Assembly: GCA_034437895.1 (NCBI GenBank)
Contig: DAOTTO010000262.1
Span: 1-11,591 of the forward strand
DNA: 11,591 nt
Source of the DNA: JANRLJ01 sp034437895
GTDB taxonomy: Bacteria; Chloroflexota; Anaerolineae; Aggregatilineales; Phototrophicaceae
Direction: 5' to 3'
How positions within the stretch are numbered: the stretch's first letter is position 1; each line of letters begins with the position of its first letter. Position numbers and translations under genes: made by a program. The notes under the pieces were generated by a model. That model was not told the origin of the DNA. It saw nothing but the letters and a program-made list of their open reading frames with translations, and searched no databases. This document shows, piece after piece, positions 1-6,769 of this stretch.

Positions 1-51
1 GGCTTCCAAAAAATGGCAGGCTTACAGCGCGTCGCACTGTTCAAGCGCTAA
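1..51 (+). CDS. C-terminal tail of a gene cut by the window start
   Basis: Frame 1 is open from the first base to a TAA stop at 49-51 and gives 16 residues ending in VALFKR. A tail of this kind, with an early GF pair, would suit the end of a GNAT-type acetyltransferase, but that is only a guess from a very short stretch. It converges on the minus-strand helicase gene, with 43 bp between the two stops and no clear terminator hairpin in the gap. It may also be a chance open frame, because 51 bp carries little information. Confidence 0.3.
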   Translation, partial: GFQKMAGLQRVALFKR

Positions 52-94
52 TTATTGAATCCGCCCGTTTATAAAACTGTTGTTGATTGTAAAG

Positions 95-2173
95 CTATTC
101 CGATATATTGGTGACGGATAGCACAAACGGAAACACAGGTCCGCTGCCATGACGTTGAAGCAAATCGCCTACAACGGTCAATGTCCATTTTGAGTCGGAT
201 ATATCGTCAACCAGCAAGACGGGTTTGCCTTTTAACTGATTTGTGATGATAAATTTGGATACTGTATTGAGCGCCTGCTTAAAACTATTGTGCATATCCG
301 CTTGTGGAGGATGCTGTATTTGATGTTGTATCACAGCGGCATACGGTAAGCTCAATGTCTGTGCCAGTCGCTCCGCAAAAGTGGGTACAAGTGTGGGTCT
401 GCGTAATGATGGAATCGGGATGATACCGTTCACTTGTATACCCGTTTGCTGCCAGTACTGCCGAAGCGCCATAGCAGATGCCTCTACCAAATCATCATCA
501 TAATGATTGTTAATGCGTCCATCGCGCACGCGCACTCCCCATCCTTCGTCATAGTAATTGCAAAGGGCGATTCCAGTCTGATTGACACGAATATCAGTGG
601 TTTTGGGGAACTGGTCACTGCGGCCAGGCCAGCGTTTGCGCGGCTCAAATAAGATCGGTTTACCTTGTCGTAGAAAAGTTTGGGCGCGTTGAAGGTGAAT
701 TGGCTGCGCTTGAAACTTACTCTGGACACCCGTGCAGTTCTTACAGCGACCACACCGATCTACCGGAGAAGGATCGTCAAGGGCTTTAGCGAGAAAACGC
801 ATTAAGCAGCCCCGCTCATCCAGATACGCTTTCATGTGTGCAAGTTCGGTGTAACGTGTCTGTGTGACGGCTTTCCATCGCGCATAATCGGGCGTGGCAT
901 TAGTACGTAACAGGCTGTAATTGCCGTCGTGTTTCTCGATGATATGCTCAACCTCTAAGTGCGTAAGAACTTTTTCCAGCGTAGAGACGCGGACATTGAC
1001 CCACTGCTGGAGTTCGGTACGGCTGCGGGGTTGGTGTTCCAGAGCGTGGATCACTTCTTGAACATGATCTGGTGTGGGAAATGCGCTGTCGATGAAATAG
1101 CGTTGAATATCTTCATCTCCGGGACCATACATCAGCACGATATGCGCTTGATCGATGCCACGTCCGGCACGTCCAATTTGCTGATAATAGCTGATGATGT
1201 TACCCGGCAACTGAAAGTGGATGACAAAGTGCAAGTCACTCTTGTCGAATCCCATCCCCAAAGCAACACTAGAAACCAGTGCTTTGACCTGATTTTGCAT
1301 CAACTGATCTTCTAATGACTCGCGGTCCTCCGATTGCACTTCCTCGACATCAGCAAAATACGCTTTTGCGCTAAAGCCTTCGCTTTGCAACCATTCGGCT
1401 ACTAAGCGACAGTCGCGGGTAGTCGTGCAGTAGATAATGCCGCTGCCGGGCAAACGCTGGAGCAAGTGTGAAAGCAGAGTCAGGCGTAATGCTGCCTCCA
1501 TCGGTTGAGTGTAAACATAAAGTAGAAGGCTCTCCCGCGTCAGGCTGCCACGTTGAATATTCATCCCCGCGCCCAAGATAGCAGCGACATCCGTTACCAC
1601 GCGATCATTCGCAGTAGCCGTTGTACCAATAACCGGTGTCTGCGCGGGAATTTCATCAAGCAACCGCATGATGCGTTGGTAATTAGGGCGGAAATCATGC
1701 CCCCAATCAGAAATACAATGTGCTTCATCAACCACTAACATGCTAATGGTATGGCGCAGCTTTACCCAAACTTCTGCCTGAAAACGGTCATTTGCTAAAC
1801 GCTCCGGCGATATCAAGAGCAAGTCGATTTTACCTTCCAGTAACGCCGTTTCAATCTGTCTGTGTTCGTCGCTGTTAGTGCTGTTGAGCGAATTGGCAAC
1901 CAGTCCCCACTGTGCTGCTGATGTGATTTGGTTACGCATCAGCGATAGCAGCGGGCTTATCAAAATAACGGGACCCGCTCCCTCTAGCCTTAGCAGCCGT
2001 GTTGCCATAAAGTAAACAAGGCTCTTGCCCCAGCCGGTGCGCTGGACGACTAAGACTCGCTGCCTATTCTCGACCAGCGCCTCAATCGCCTCCCACTGTC
2101 CCTCCCGAAAGTGTGCAGCTTCACCGAGTATTTCTTGTAACCACTGTGTCGCTTGGGCAAGATATGTCGTCAT
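95..2173 (-). CDS. recQ: RecQ-family ATP-dependent DNA helicase, RqlH-like, with C-terminal phosphoribosyltransferase-like domain
   Basis: A 692-residue superfamily 2 DNA helicase expected to unwind DNA 3' to 5' using ATP. Visible motifs are Walker A RTGWGKS (45-51), the DEAH box at 149-152 followed by CISDWGHDFR, motif III TTATAN (184-189), and motif VI QQIGRAGRG (331-339). A four-cysteine zinc site lies at C456, C474, C477 and C480. A winged-helix-like stretch (about 368-422) comes before the zinc site, whereas in classical RecQ it follows. No HRDC domain is apparent. Residues about 580-690 look like a type I phosphoribosyltransferase fold, with VLLVDDISDSKWT (652-664) in place of the usual PRPP loop. 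RecQ core plus zinc module plus PRTase-like tail is the architecture I recall for the mycobacterial RqlH clade. The ATG at 2171-2173 has only a weak AGG about 12 nt upstream. The gene stands alone and is divergent from the 286-residue gene. A DNA repair role is likely; a defence role cannot be judged. Confidence 0.92.
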   Translation of the reverse strand: MTTYLAQATQWLQEILGEAAHFREGQWEAIEALVENRQRVLVVQRTGWGKSLVYFMATRLLRLEGAGPVILISPLLSLMRNQITSAAQWGLVANSLNSTNSDEHRQIETALLEGKIDLLLISPERLANDRFQAEVWVKLRHTISMLVVDEAHCISDWGHDFRPNYQRIMRLLDEIPAQTPVIGTTATANDRVVTDVAAILGAGMNIQRGSLTRESLLLYVYTQPMEAALRLTLLSHLLQRLPGSGIIYCTTTRDCRLVAEWLQSEGFSAKAYFADVEEVQSEDRESLEDQLMQNQVKALVSSVALGMGFDKSDLHFVIHFQLPGNIISYYQQIGRAGRGIDQAHIVLMYGPGDEDIQRYFIDSAFPTPDHVQEVIHALEHQPRSRTELQQWVNVRVSTLEKVLTHLEVEHIIEKHDGNYSLLRTNATPDYARWKAVTQTRYTELAHMKAYLDERGCLMRFLAKALDDPSPVDRCGRCKNCTGVQSKFQAQPIHLQRAQTFLRQGKPILFEPRKRWPGRSDQFPKTTDIRVNQTGIALCNYYDEGWGVRVRDGRINNHYDDDLVEASAMALRQYWQQTGIQVNGIIPIPSLRRPTLVPTFAERLAQTLSLPYAAVIQHQIQHPPQADMHNSFKQALNTVSKFIITNQLKGKPVLLVDDISDSKWTLTVVGDLLQRHGSGPVFPFVLSVTNISE

Positions 2174-2271
2174 TTGTAAGGCAACCTGATCTATTACTTT
2201 GATTAGCCTACACTAGTATGATAAAAAGATACCACAATCATTCTTATATAAAAAGCTAGTTCAACCTAATA

Positions 2272-2299
2272 TTGACAGAACCACTGTAGATTATTGAAT
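2272..2299 (+). promoter_or_regulatory. Likely sigma-70-type promoter of the 286-residue gene
   Basis: A perfect -35 box TTGACA lies at 2272-2277. With a 16-bp spacer it is followed by TTGAAT (2294-2299), which matches four of six -10 positions. Transcription would start near 2306 and leave a leader of about 50 nt ending in the strong ribosome site before 2357. The -10 box is weak, so the exact register is uncertain. The rest of the 183-bp divergent gap (2174-2356) is A/T-rich, and I see no clear helicase promoter or operator in it. Confidence 0.4.
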
Positions 2300-2356
2300 C
2301 CACTTTAAAACAGGCTATGATGCAAGTGGATAACATCAGCTACGGAAGGGAGAGCA

Positions 2357-3217
2357 ATGGCAGTTGACATCACAAAACTCAAAGAAGGCATCCTGCTCTC
2401 GACATTGGGCGATGACGAATGGGTGATCGTCATGCCGGAGGGCTACGCTGAACTGCGCCTTTCGACACAATGGCGAGACGAGCTTGCTGCGTGGGCGGCT
2501 ACGCGCTTCGTGCGCTGGGTGTTAGAGCATACACGTTTTGAGATCGACTACGACAATGACCCGCCTTGGGATCGGTCTGGGGAAGCAAAAAGACGAACCG
2601 CAGATCCGCTGATGCTGCGAACCCTTTACACAACTCTCGACGAATGGCTTGAGAACGAATACACCGGACAATGGACACCAAGTTATGAGTCCGGCTATGG
2701 TAAATATTGGGAAACGTATAGCGGACTGCTAACTCATTATATAATGGAACGCTTAACTGATCTATTCCGCATCCAATACGCCGATCAAATTGCCGCCGAT
2801 CCTGACTTCGAGGATGTGATGTGGGAGGATGTCAGTCTCGTCAGCATCACCTTAGAGCAGGCGCTCATGATGTCGATTGTGCGTATCACGACTGCCGAAG
2901 CATGGCAGCGGTTTGAAGCCCTAACCTATCAGAAAATCGCGGAAGAACAACACCAGCAGGCCGAACTTGAGGCGCGTTATGCCCGAATGCGTACCTATAC
3001 CCATGCAATTTGGAAGACGTATTTCGGTGATTTGCATGGGATGAAAATCGAGCAACCCCAATTCAAAGCATTAAACGTTGAACAGCGTCTACGCCAATGC
3101 CTTCTCGATGCGGATCCAGAAGCAGTGGCAGCGATGACGCAGATCGGTTTACCCGGCGTTTTCTCTAACAGTGTTCGTAAGCAGATCAAGGCGATTGCAC
3201 GGCATGCACTTGGCTGA
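2357..3217 (+). CDS. Hypothetical protein of 286 residues, no recognised family
   Basis: The ATG at 2357 follows a strong ribosome site (GGAAGGGAGAG, about 3 nt spacing), so the start is secure. The product looks soluble and cytoplasmic, with no signal peptide and no membrane span. It is rich in Trp, Tyr and acidic residues in the first 160 positions, for example EWVIVMPEGYAEL (21-33), DYDNDPPWDRSGE (64-76) and the aromatic run from about 104 to 127. A charged helix, possibly coiled-coil, runs from about 180 to 220 (Q/E/A/R-rich). The C-terminus (about 240-284) is helical and may be a small helical bundle. I recognise no catalytic motif. Codon use and composition resemble the neighbours, which argues against very recent transfer. 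It is divergent from the helicase gene and ends at a strong terminator, so it is probably monocistronic. No function is proposed. Confidence 0.85.
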   Translation: MAVDITKLKEGILLSTLGDDEWVIVMPEGYAELRLSTQWRDELAAWAATRFVRWVLEHTRFEIDYDNDPPWDRSGEAKRRTADPLMLRTLYTTLDEWLENEYTGQWTPSYESGYGKYWETYSGLLTHYIMERLTDLFRIQYADQIAADPDFEDVMWEDVSLVSITLEQALMMSIVRITTAEAWQRFEALTYQKIAEEQHQQAELEARYARMRTYTHAIWKTYFGDLHGMKIEQPQFKALNVEQRLRQCLLDADPEAVAAMTQIGLPGVFSNSVRKQIKAIARHALG

Positions 3218-3264
3218 ATCGGTGGTGAATCGCTTCTTTTGATGAAAGTTAGAATCCAGTTGAT

Positions 3265-3301
3265 AAAAAACAGAGGTGCTGTTACGACACCTCTGTTTTT
3301 T
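3265..3301. terminator. Bidirectional rho-independent terminator
   Basis: A perfect 8-bp stem CAGAGGTG (3271-3278) / CACCTCTG (3288-3295) with a 9-nt loop is flanked by six A on the left and six T on the right. It therefore reads as a hairpin plus U-tract on both strands. On the plus strand it ends the 286-residue gene. On the minus strand it could stop transcripts coming from the recombinase-like gene after they cross the palindromic element. Confidence 0.85.
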
Positions 3302-3306
3302 ATTAT

Positions 3307-3491
3307 AACCTGAGTTTTGGACAGTGTTTTCATTCTATCCCCACCCCTAAATTCCCTCCCCACTTCCTAGAGAGGGGACTCAAAGAACCATTGTGAACCG
3401 TTTTTCTCCCCTTCGCCATGCAACGGCGAAGGGGTCGGGGGATGAGGAAATCATAAAAGTTAATCAAAGTAGGCTATCCAAAACTGAGGTT
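3307..3491. repeat. Palindromic intergenic element with 18-bp imperfect terminal inverted repeats (MITE/REP-like)
   Basis: The left end AACCTGAGTTTTGGACAG (3307-3324) and right end CTATCCAAAACTGAGGTT (3474-3491) are inverted repeats matching at 16 of 18 positions. Inside, the C-rich stretch around 3327-3346 faces the G-rich stretch around 3431-3450. A perfect 10-bp hairpin CCCCTTCGCC (3408-3417) / GGCGAAGGGG (3425-3434) has a 7-nt loop. A further C-rich/G-rich pair lies at about 3354-3378. The whole element can fold as one long imperfect hairpin. No coding frame or transposase is present and no target duplication is obvious. C-rich CCCCTTCGCC-type palindromes scattered between genes are, from memory, common in Chloroflexota genomes. 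The right end stops 2 bp from the stop codon of the recombinase-like gene. Confidence 0.65.
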
Positions 3492-3493
3492 CT

Positions 3494-4444
3494 TTAAGTT
3501 CTTGCTGCCGCCTCATCCAACATTTCGGATAAGCGCCGGATTTTCCCGCCTGTTTCATGCCAGCTAATTTTGCTCAGGCCAAGTTTTTCCCGGATGCCCT
3601 CGTCATCCATACCGAGCCGATAATCGCGCACGGCGCATGTCCACCGCAGCACCTCAAACGACAGCTTAGTCGGAATACCTGCGCCTTCGCCAATATCGGT
3701 CAGGATATATTCGAGATTGCGCGAGGTGCAGTTGATGATCGGTGCGCCATCTTTAATGCCATATTGAAAAAGGTATAAATCCAGCAGCTTAACCCACTCG
3801 CTGTCTAAATCTATCTTGCGTTCCCGAAACACGTTGCGAACTTTGTGCCGGACGATCAAAATGGGATTAAGCGGATTTAAGCAGTCAATATGGGCAGCGG
3901 TCAGCGTCATCGTCTCGCTTTTCTTGATTCCCGTATCCAGCAGCAGGCGGAGCAGCATTTCAGGCCGCATGTCCTGCTCATCGCCTTTTTTCATCCGTTG
4001 GGCGAAATCAATCGCGGCACGAATTTGCGCCATTGAGAGAACGTCAGAAAGCGGCGCTGGGCCGGAGCGCTGTAACACCGCTTTGGCGGGATCAAACGAA
4101 ATTGCGCCTACCCCATGCACCCATTTGAAGAAAACTTTAACTGTCGTCACACGCCGCGCATAAGACTTGCGGCTGCACGGCACATCACGCCCATATTCCA
4201 GCCAGTGTAAGAACGCATTCAAATTGGTCGTCGTAAACTGACCAAGCGGCATCTCATCGCCCAAAAATCCCCCAACGAGCGAAAGATCAGAGAGAAACGC
4301 CTTGATGGTATGCTCGGATTTTCCCTCTTTATGGAGGAACTGTTGAAACAATGCCAGCGATGCCTTGAGCGGAGTCTGTTTATTCAGGTCATCCGTCGTC
4401 GCAGGTTGACTTTGAAAAAGTGGTAATTGGCGAACACTCGACAT
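3494..4444 (-). CDS. Tyrosine-recombinase (XerC/D-like) fold protein with degenerate active site
   Basis: A 316-residue protein with the two-domain layout of tyrosine recombinases. An N-terminal SAM-like core-binding domain spans about 25-125 (helical, with FLHKEGKSEHTIKAFLSDL typical of Xer proteins). The catalytic fold spans about 135-315. The active site has decayed. The first Arg of the TGLRxSE box is Lys (TGIKKSE, K174). The HxLRH box reads EVLRW (264-268), keeping only R267. The LGH box reads LGL (288-290). The nucleophilic Tyr position falls on Gly (about 299). It therefore probably binds DNA without cutting it. The ATG at 4442-4444 has a good GGAG site 8 nt upstream and its own promoter. 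It lies 65 bp downstream of lipM on the same strand. A cryptic, still active variant with a shifted Tyr is possible but less likely, because no Tyr lies near the C-terminus. Confidence 0.8.
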   Translation of the reverse strand: MSSVRQLPLFQSQPATTDDLNKQTPLKASLALFQQFLHKEGKSEHTIKAFLSDLSLVGGFLGDEMPLGQFTTTNLNAFLHWLEYGRDVPCSRKSYARRVTTVKVFFKWVHGVGAISFDPAKAVLQRSGPAPLSDVLSMAQIRAAIDFAQRMKKGDEQDMRPEMLLRLLLDTGIKKSETMTLTAAHIDCLNPLNPILIVRHKVRNVFRERKIDLDSEWVKLLDLYLFQYGIKDGAPIINCTSRNLEYILTDIGEGAGIPTKLSFEVLRWTCAVRDYRLGMDDEGIREKLGLSKISWHETGGKIRRLSEMLDEAAART

Positions 4445-4475
4445 CGTTCAATCTCCGTAAGAATAGCTCAACACT

Positions 4476-4504
4476 ATTATAACGGCATTTTAACTTTAAG
4501 TCAT
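4476..4504 (-). promoter_or_regulatory. Promoter of the recombinase-like gene
   Basis: Read on the minus strand, a perfect TATAAT (4476-4481) is preceded, at a 17-bp spacer, by ATGACT (4499-4504), which matches four of six -35 positions. The start would fall about 25 nt upstream of the ATG, with the GGAG ribosome site in between. It lies in the short gap after the lipM stop codon, so the gene can be transcribed independently even though it follows lipM on the same strand. Confidence 0.6.
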
Positions 4505-4509
4505 CTGTT

Positions 4510-5322
4510 CTAAAGACGTTTGTTCCATGCGTCTGTGCGATAAACATCGGCGACAAGCTGCATCGCGTTGATACGCTGTGCGGCGGTCAAATCAACGATT
4601 GTAAAATCCACTTCAAATGTGTCACTAAAACCCTGCACGAAAGCCTCCGCTGCTGTCTGCCAATCCACTGGTTCGCCAAGCGCATCAGCTAAGGTCGCCG
4701 CCCGCATCCGCACATTTGCTTTAGCATTATCGCGGCTGTCCTCATCAGGATAGGCCAATACATCACATATCCGCGCCACATCTCCCCACAGCGGCAGCGT
4801 TCCATGTTGGAGCAGTCCATCCTTACGCCGCATTTGTGCGCTGCCGATGAGTTTTCGTCCGCCGGAGGTCGTAATTTCATAATGCGAGGGGGATTCAAAG
4901 CACACCGCCCCGGTTAACTTAACATCATCAGCTTTTTTGTCGGCTTGTGATTGTAAGCCTAGATTTTCCAGTCCGGCTAAAAGCGCCTTACTGATTCGTC
5001 GGTAACTTTCGATCACGCCTCCGGCAGCGATATCGTCATTCGCGGGGAGCGAGAGACTATAGGTTAATTCGTCGGTATGCAAAATGGCCCTTCCGCCCGT
5101 CATCCGGCGAACCAATCCCCAACCAAGTGTGTCTAATCTTTCAAGATCAACATCGCTCACGGGCTGCCCATAACCGAGTGACAGATACGGGGGCGACCAT
5201 GCGTATAAGCGCAGTGTTGGCGGCGCTTCACCCATCTGAACAGAGGTCAAAATGGACTCATCAACTGCCATGTTGTATATGCCATCCGTGGGGGTATCGT
5301 AGATCAAGTGCCATTGACGCAT
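4510..5322 (-). CDS. lipM: LipM-type octanoyltransferase (lipoate biosynthesis, BPL/LplA fold)
   Basis: Predicted octanoyl-[ACP]:protein N-octanoyltransferase, moving octanoate from acyl carrier protein to lipoyl domains such as GcvH in the cytoplasm, the first step of lipoate synthesis. The family signature RRMTGGRAILH sits at 72-82. The stretch CFESPSHYEI begins at Cys141, and RKLIGSAQ plus LQHGTLPL follow. A Cys in this place is the LipM acyl-thioester nucleophile; LplA ligases lack it and carry an extra C-terminal domain, absent here. I chose the ATG at 5320-5322 (270 residues) because family members begin close to the MRQWHLIYD-like strand and an AGAGATGG stretch precedes it. A TTG at 5347-5349 would add nine residues but has no ribosome site. 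The end, DAWNKRL, resembles other LipM proteins. It is divergent from the LCP gene. LipL (GcvH-dependent amidotransferase) is the main alternative. Confidence 0.82.
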   Translation of the reverse strand: MRQWHLIYDTPTDGIYNMAVDESILTSVQMGEAPPTLRLYAWSPPYLSLGYGQPVSDVDLERLDTLGWGLVRRMTGGRAILHTDELTYSLSLPANDDIAAGGVIESYRRISKALLAGLENLGLQSQADKKADDVKLTGAVCFESPSHYEITTSGGRKLIGSAQMRRKDGLLQHGTLPLWGDVARICDVLAYPDEDSRDNAKANVRMRAATLADALGEPVDWQTAAEAFVQGFSDTFEVDFTIVDLTAAQRINAMQLVADVYRTDAWNKRL

Positions 5323-5342
5323 TTTATAACCATCTCTATACT
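5314..5342 (+). promoter_or_regulatory. Near-consensus promoter of the LCP gene, overlapping the lipM start
   Basis: TTGACG (5314-5319, five of six) and TATACT (5337-5342, five of six) are separated by the ideal 17 bp. The predicted start is near 5349, giving a leader of about 37 nt before the ATG at 5386. The -35 box lies inside the lipM coding region and the spacer covers the lipM ATG. Polymerase binding here could therefore interfere with lipM expression. Confidence 0.7.
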
Positions 5343-5385
5343 GTTTCAAATAGACTTTATCGCAAAGTGAACCTGACGATCAACT

Positions 5386-6702
5386 ATGTTTGATGACATC
5401 AACCCAGAAAACGAACTTGAGCGGACTGTCAAAAATAGTCCCGTACCGAATGCACCTAATCCTATCCCGTCGCCTTCTCGACCAGAAGCGCCAACTTGGA
5501 ATAGCCAAAAGCCCATGAATCCGCCAACGCCGATGTACTATCCACGCGCCAACGGCTATCCAACCACGCCGCAACCGCTGTCTCAGGAATCGGCTGCCAG
5601 AGAAAGAATGCGCCGCCGCCGTATTACAGGCCGCCGACCTGGAAGCGAATGGGCATGGGTGATTATTGCATCTGCCCTGCTCGGTGTCGTCATCACCATC
5701 AGCGTATTGATGGTCGTCGTGGTCAGCGCGGCGCGGGATAGGCAGGAAGTGATCCCGACATCGGTTGCGGATCGCTCTACGCTGCCGACACCTGTGAGCG
5801 TCCGTACCGAAGGCGGTGAACTCCGCACGGGACAATCGGTAACGCTCGATGATGGCAGCAGTATTATCCTAGAACCCTGGGACGGACAATCCCGTTTCAC
5901 GCTGCTTGCGATGGGGCTAGATCGTCGTCCGGGGGAACGCGGTGTCGTCTATCGCACTGATACCATGATGCTCATCAGCATTGATCCGATCACACAGACC
6001 ATTGGCATCCTGAGTATCCCGCGTGATCTTTATGTCGATATTCCCGGCTTTAGCCAGTTACAGCGCATCAATACCGCATTGGTCTTAGGGGAAAACACAC
6101 AACCCGGCACAGGCGCACAACTTGCTATGCAGACCGTGCAATACAATCTCGGCATTCGGGTAAATGATTATGTCTTGGTCGATTTTGACGCGGTGATTCA
6201 ACTGGTCGATGCCATCGGCGGGATTGATGTGACGATTGACTATACCATCAGCGACAATGCCTATCCCGATATGAATTACGGCTATGACCCCTTCTATCTC
6301 GCTGCCGGGAGCCATCATCTCGCAGGTTATGACGCACTGCGATTTGCCCGTACACGGCATGGGGACAGTGATATTGACCGTGCGGAACGCCAGCAGATGG
6401 TACTTTACGCGGTGCGTGACCGTATTCTAAGCCTTGATATGCTGCCTCAGTTGATTATCCAAGCACCATCACTGATGTCAACTTGGGAAGATAATATCTA
6501 TACCAATATGACGCTCGAACAGATGATCCGGCTGGCATGGTATGTAAAAGAAATTCCGGCGGAGAATATTCGTACTGGCGTAATTGATTATCGCTATACC
6601 TCGGATTACTTCACACCACGAGGCGAAGCCGTATTAGTCCCTAATCGTTCAACGATGGGCAATTTGATGGTCGAGGTATTCGGCTCGAATTATTCGCAGT
6701 AG
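5386..6702 (+). CDS. LytR-CpsA-Psr (LCP) family cell-wall glycopolymer transferase
   Basis: A 438-residue membrane-anchored protein that, by family, transfers undecaprenyl-phosphate-linked glycopolymers onto peptidoglycan outside the membrane. It has a Pro/Asn-rich, probably disordered cytoplasmic segment (about 18-66), a basic patch RRRRITGRR (76-84), one transmembrane helix (about 90-114), a linker, then the LCP domain (about 170-350). Signature residues are visible: GLDRR (177-181), RTD (190-192), SIPRD (210-214), RIN (227-229), ALRFARTRH (317-325) and DIDRAERQ (329-336). These include the Arg/Asp set that binds the pyrophosphate-Mg group. No LytR_C domain follows; the 90-residue tail is less conserved. 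The ribosome site before the ATG is weak. It appears monocistronic, with a strong promoter and a terminator straight after. Its exact polymer substrate cannot be read from sequence. Confidence 0.9.
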   Translation: MFDDINPENELERTVKNSPVPNAPNPIPSPSRPEAPTWNSQKPMNPPTPMYYPRANGYPTTPQPLSQESAARERMRRRRITGRRPGSEWAWVIIASALLGVVITISVLMVVVVSAARDRQEVIPTSVADRSTLPTPVSVRTEGGELRTGQSVTLDDGSSIILEPWDGQSRFTLLAMGLDRRPGERGVVYRTDTMMLISIDPITQTIGILSIPRDLYVDIPGFSQLQRINTALVLGENTQPGTGAQLAMQTVQYNLGIRVNDYVLVDFDAVIQLVDAIGGIDVTIDYTISDNAYPDMNYGYDPFYLAAGSHHLAGYDALRFARTRHGDSDIDRAERQQMVLYAVRDRILSLDMLPQLIIQAPSLMSTWEDNIYTNMTLEQMIRLAWYVKEIPAENIRTGVIDYRYTSDYFTPRGEAVLVPNRSTMGNLMVEVFGSNYSQ

Positions 6703-6723
6703 GCCAACTTGCTGCCTCACTCT

Positions 6724-6768
6724 AAACAAAAACGGCGCACTCCCAAAGGAATGTGCCGTTTGTTTTTT
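6724..6768. terminator. Bidirectional terminator between the LCP gene and the 6S-like RNA
   Basis: A 12-position stem runs between 6732-6743 and 6748-6759, with one C/A mismatch and one G/T wobble, closed by a CAAA loop. It is flanked by A-rich sequence on the left and TTTGTTTTTT on the right. On the plus strand it ends the LCP transcript. On the minus strand the tail reads TTTTTGTTT, so the same hairpin can end the RNA encoded at 6770-6950. Confidence 0.8.
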
Positions 6769-6769
6769 C

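Noticed and set aside
434..1738. Plus-strand open frames of 61-118 codons inside the helicase gene
   Set aside because: They lie antisense to clear helicase motifs, lack ribosome sites and have no protein-like domain pattern.
3307..3491. CRISPR array or remnant
   Set aside because: The repeats are inverted and only one pair exists; there are no regularly spaced direct repeats and no cas genes.
5347..5349. TTG as the lipM start
   Set aside because: No ribosome site, and it extends beyond the usual family N-terminus; the ATG at 5320-5322 fits better.
5380..5900. Minus-strand open frames of 105-151 codons antisense to the LCP gene
   Set aside because: Arg/His/Ser-rich shadow translations opposite the low-complexity LCP N-terminus, with no start signals.
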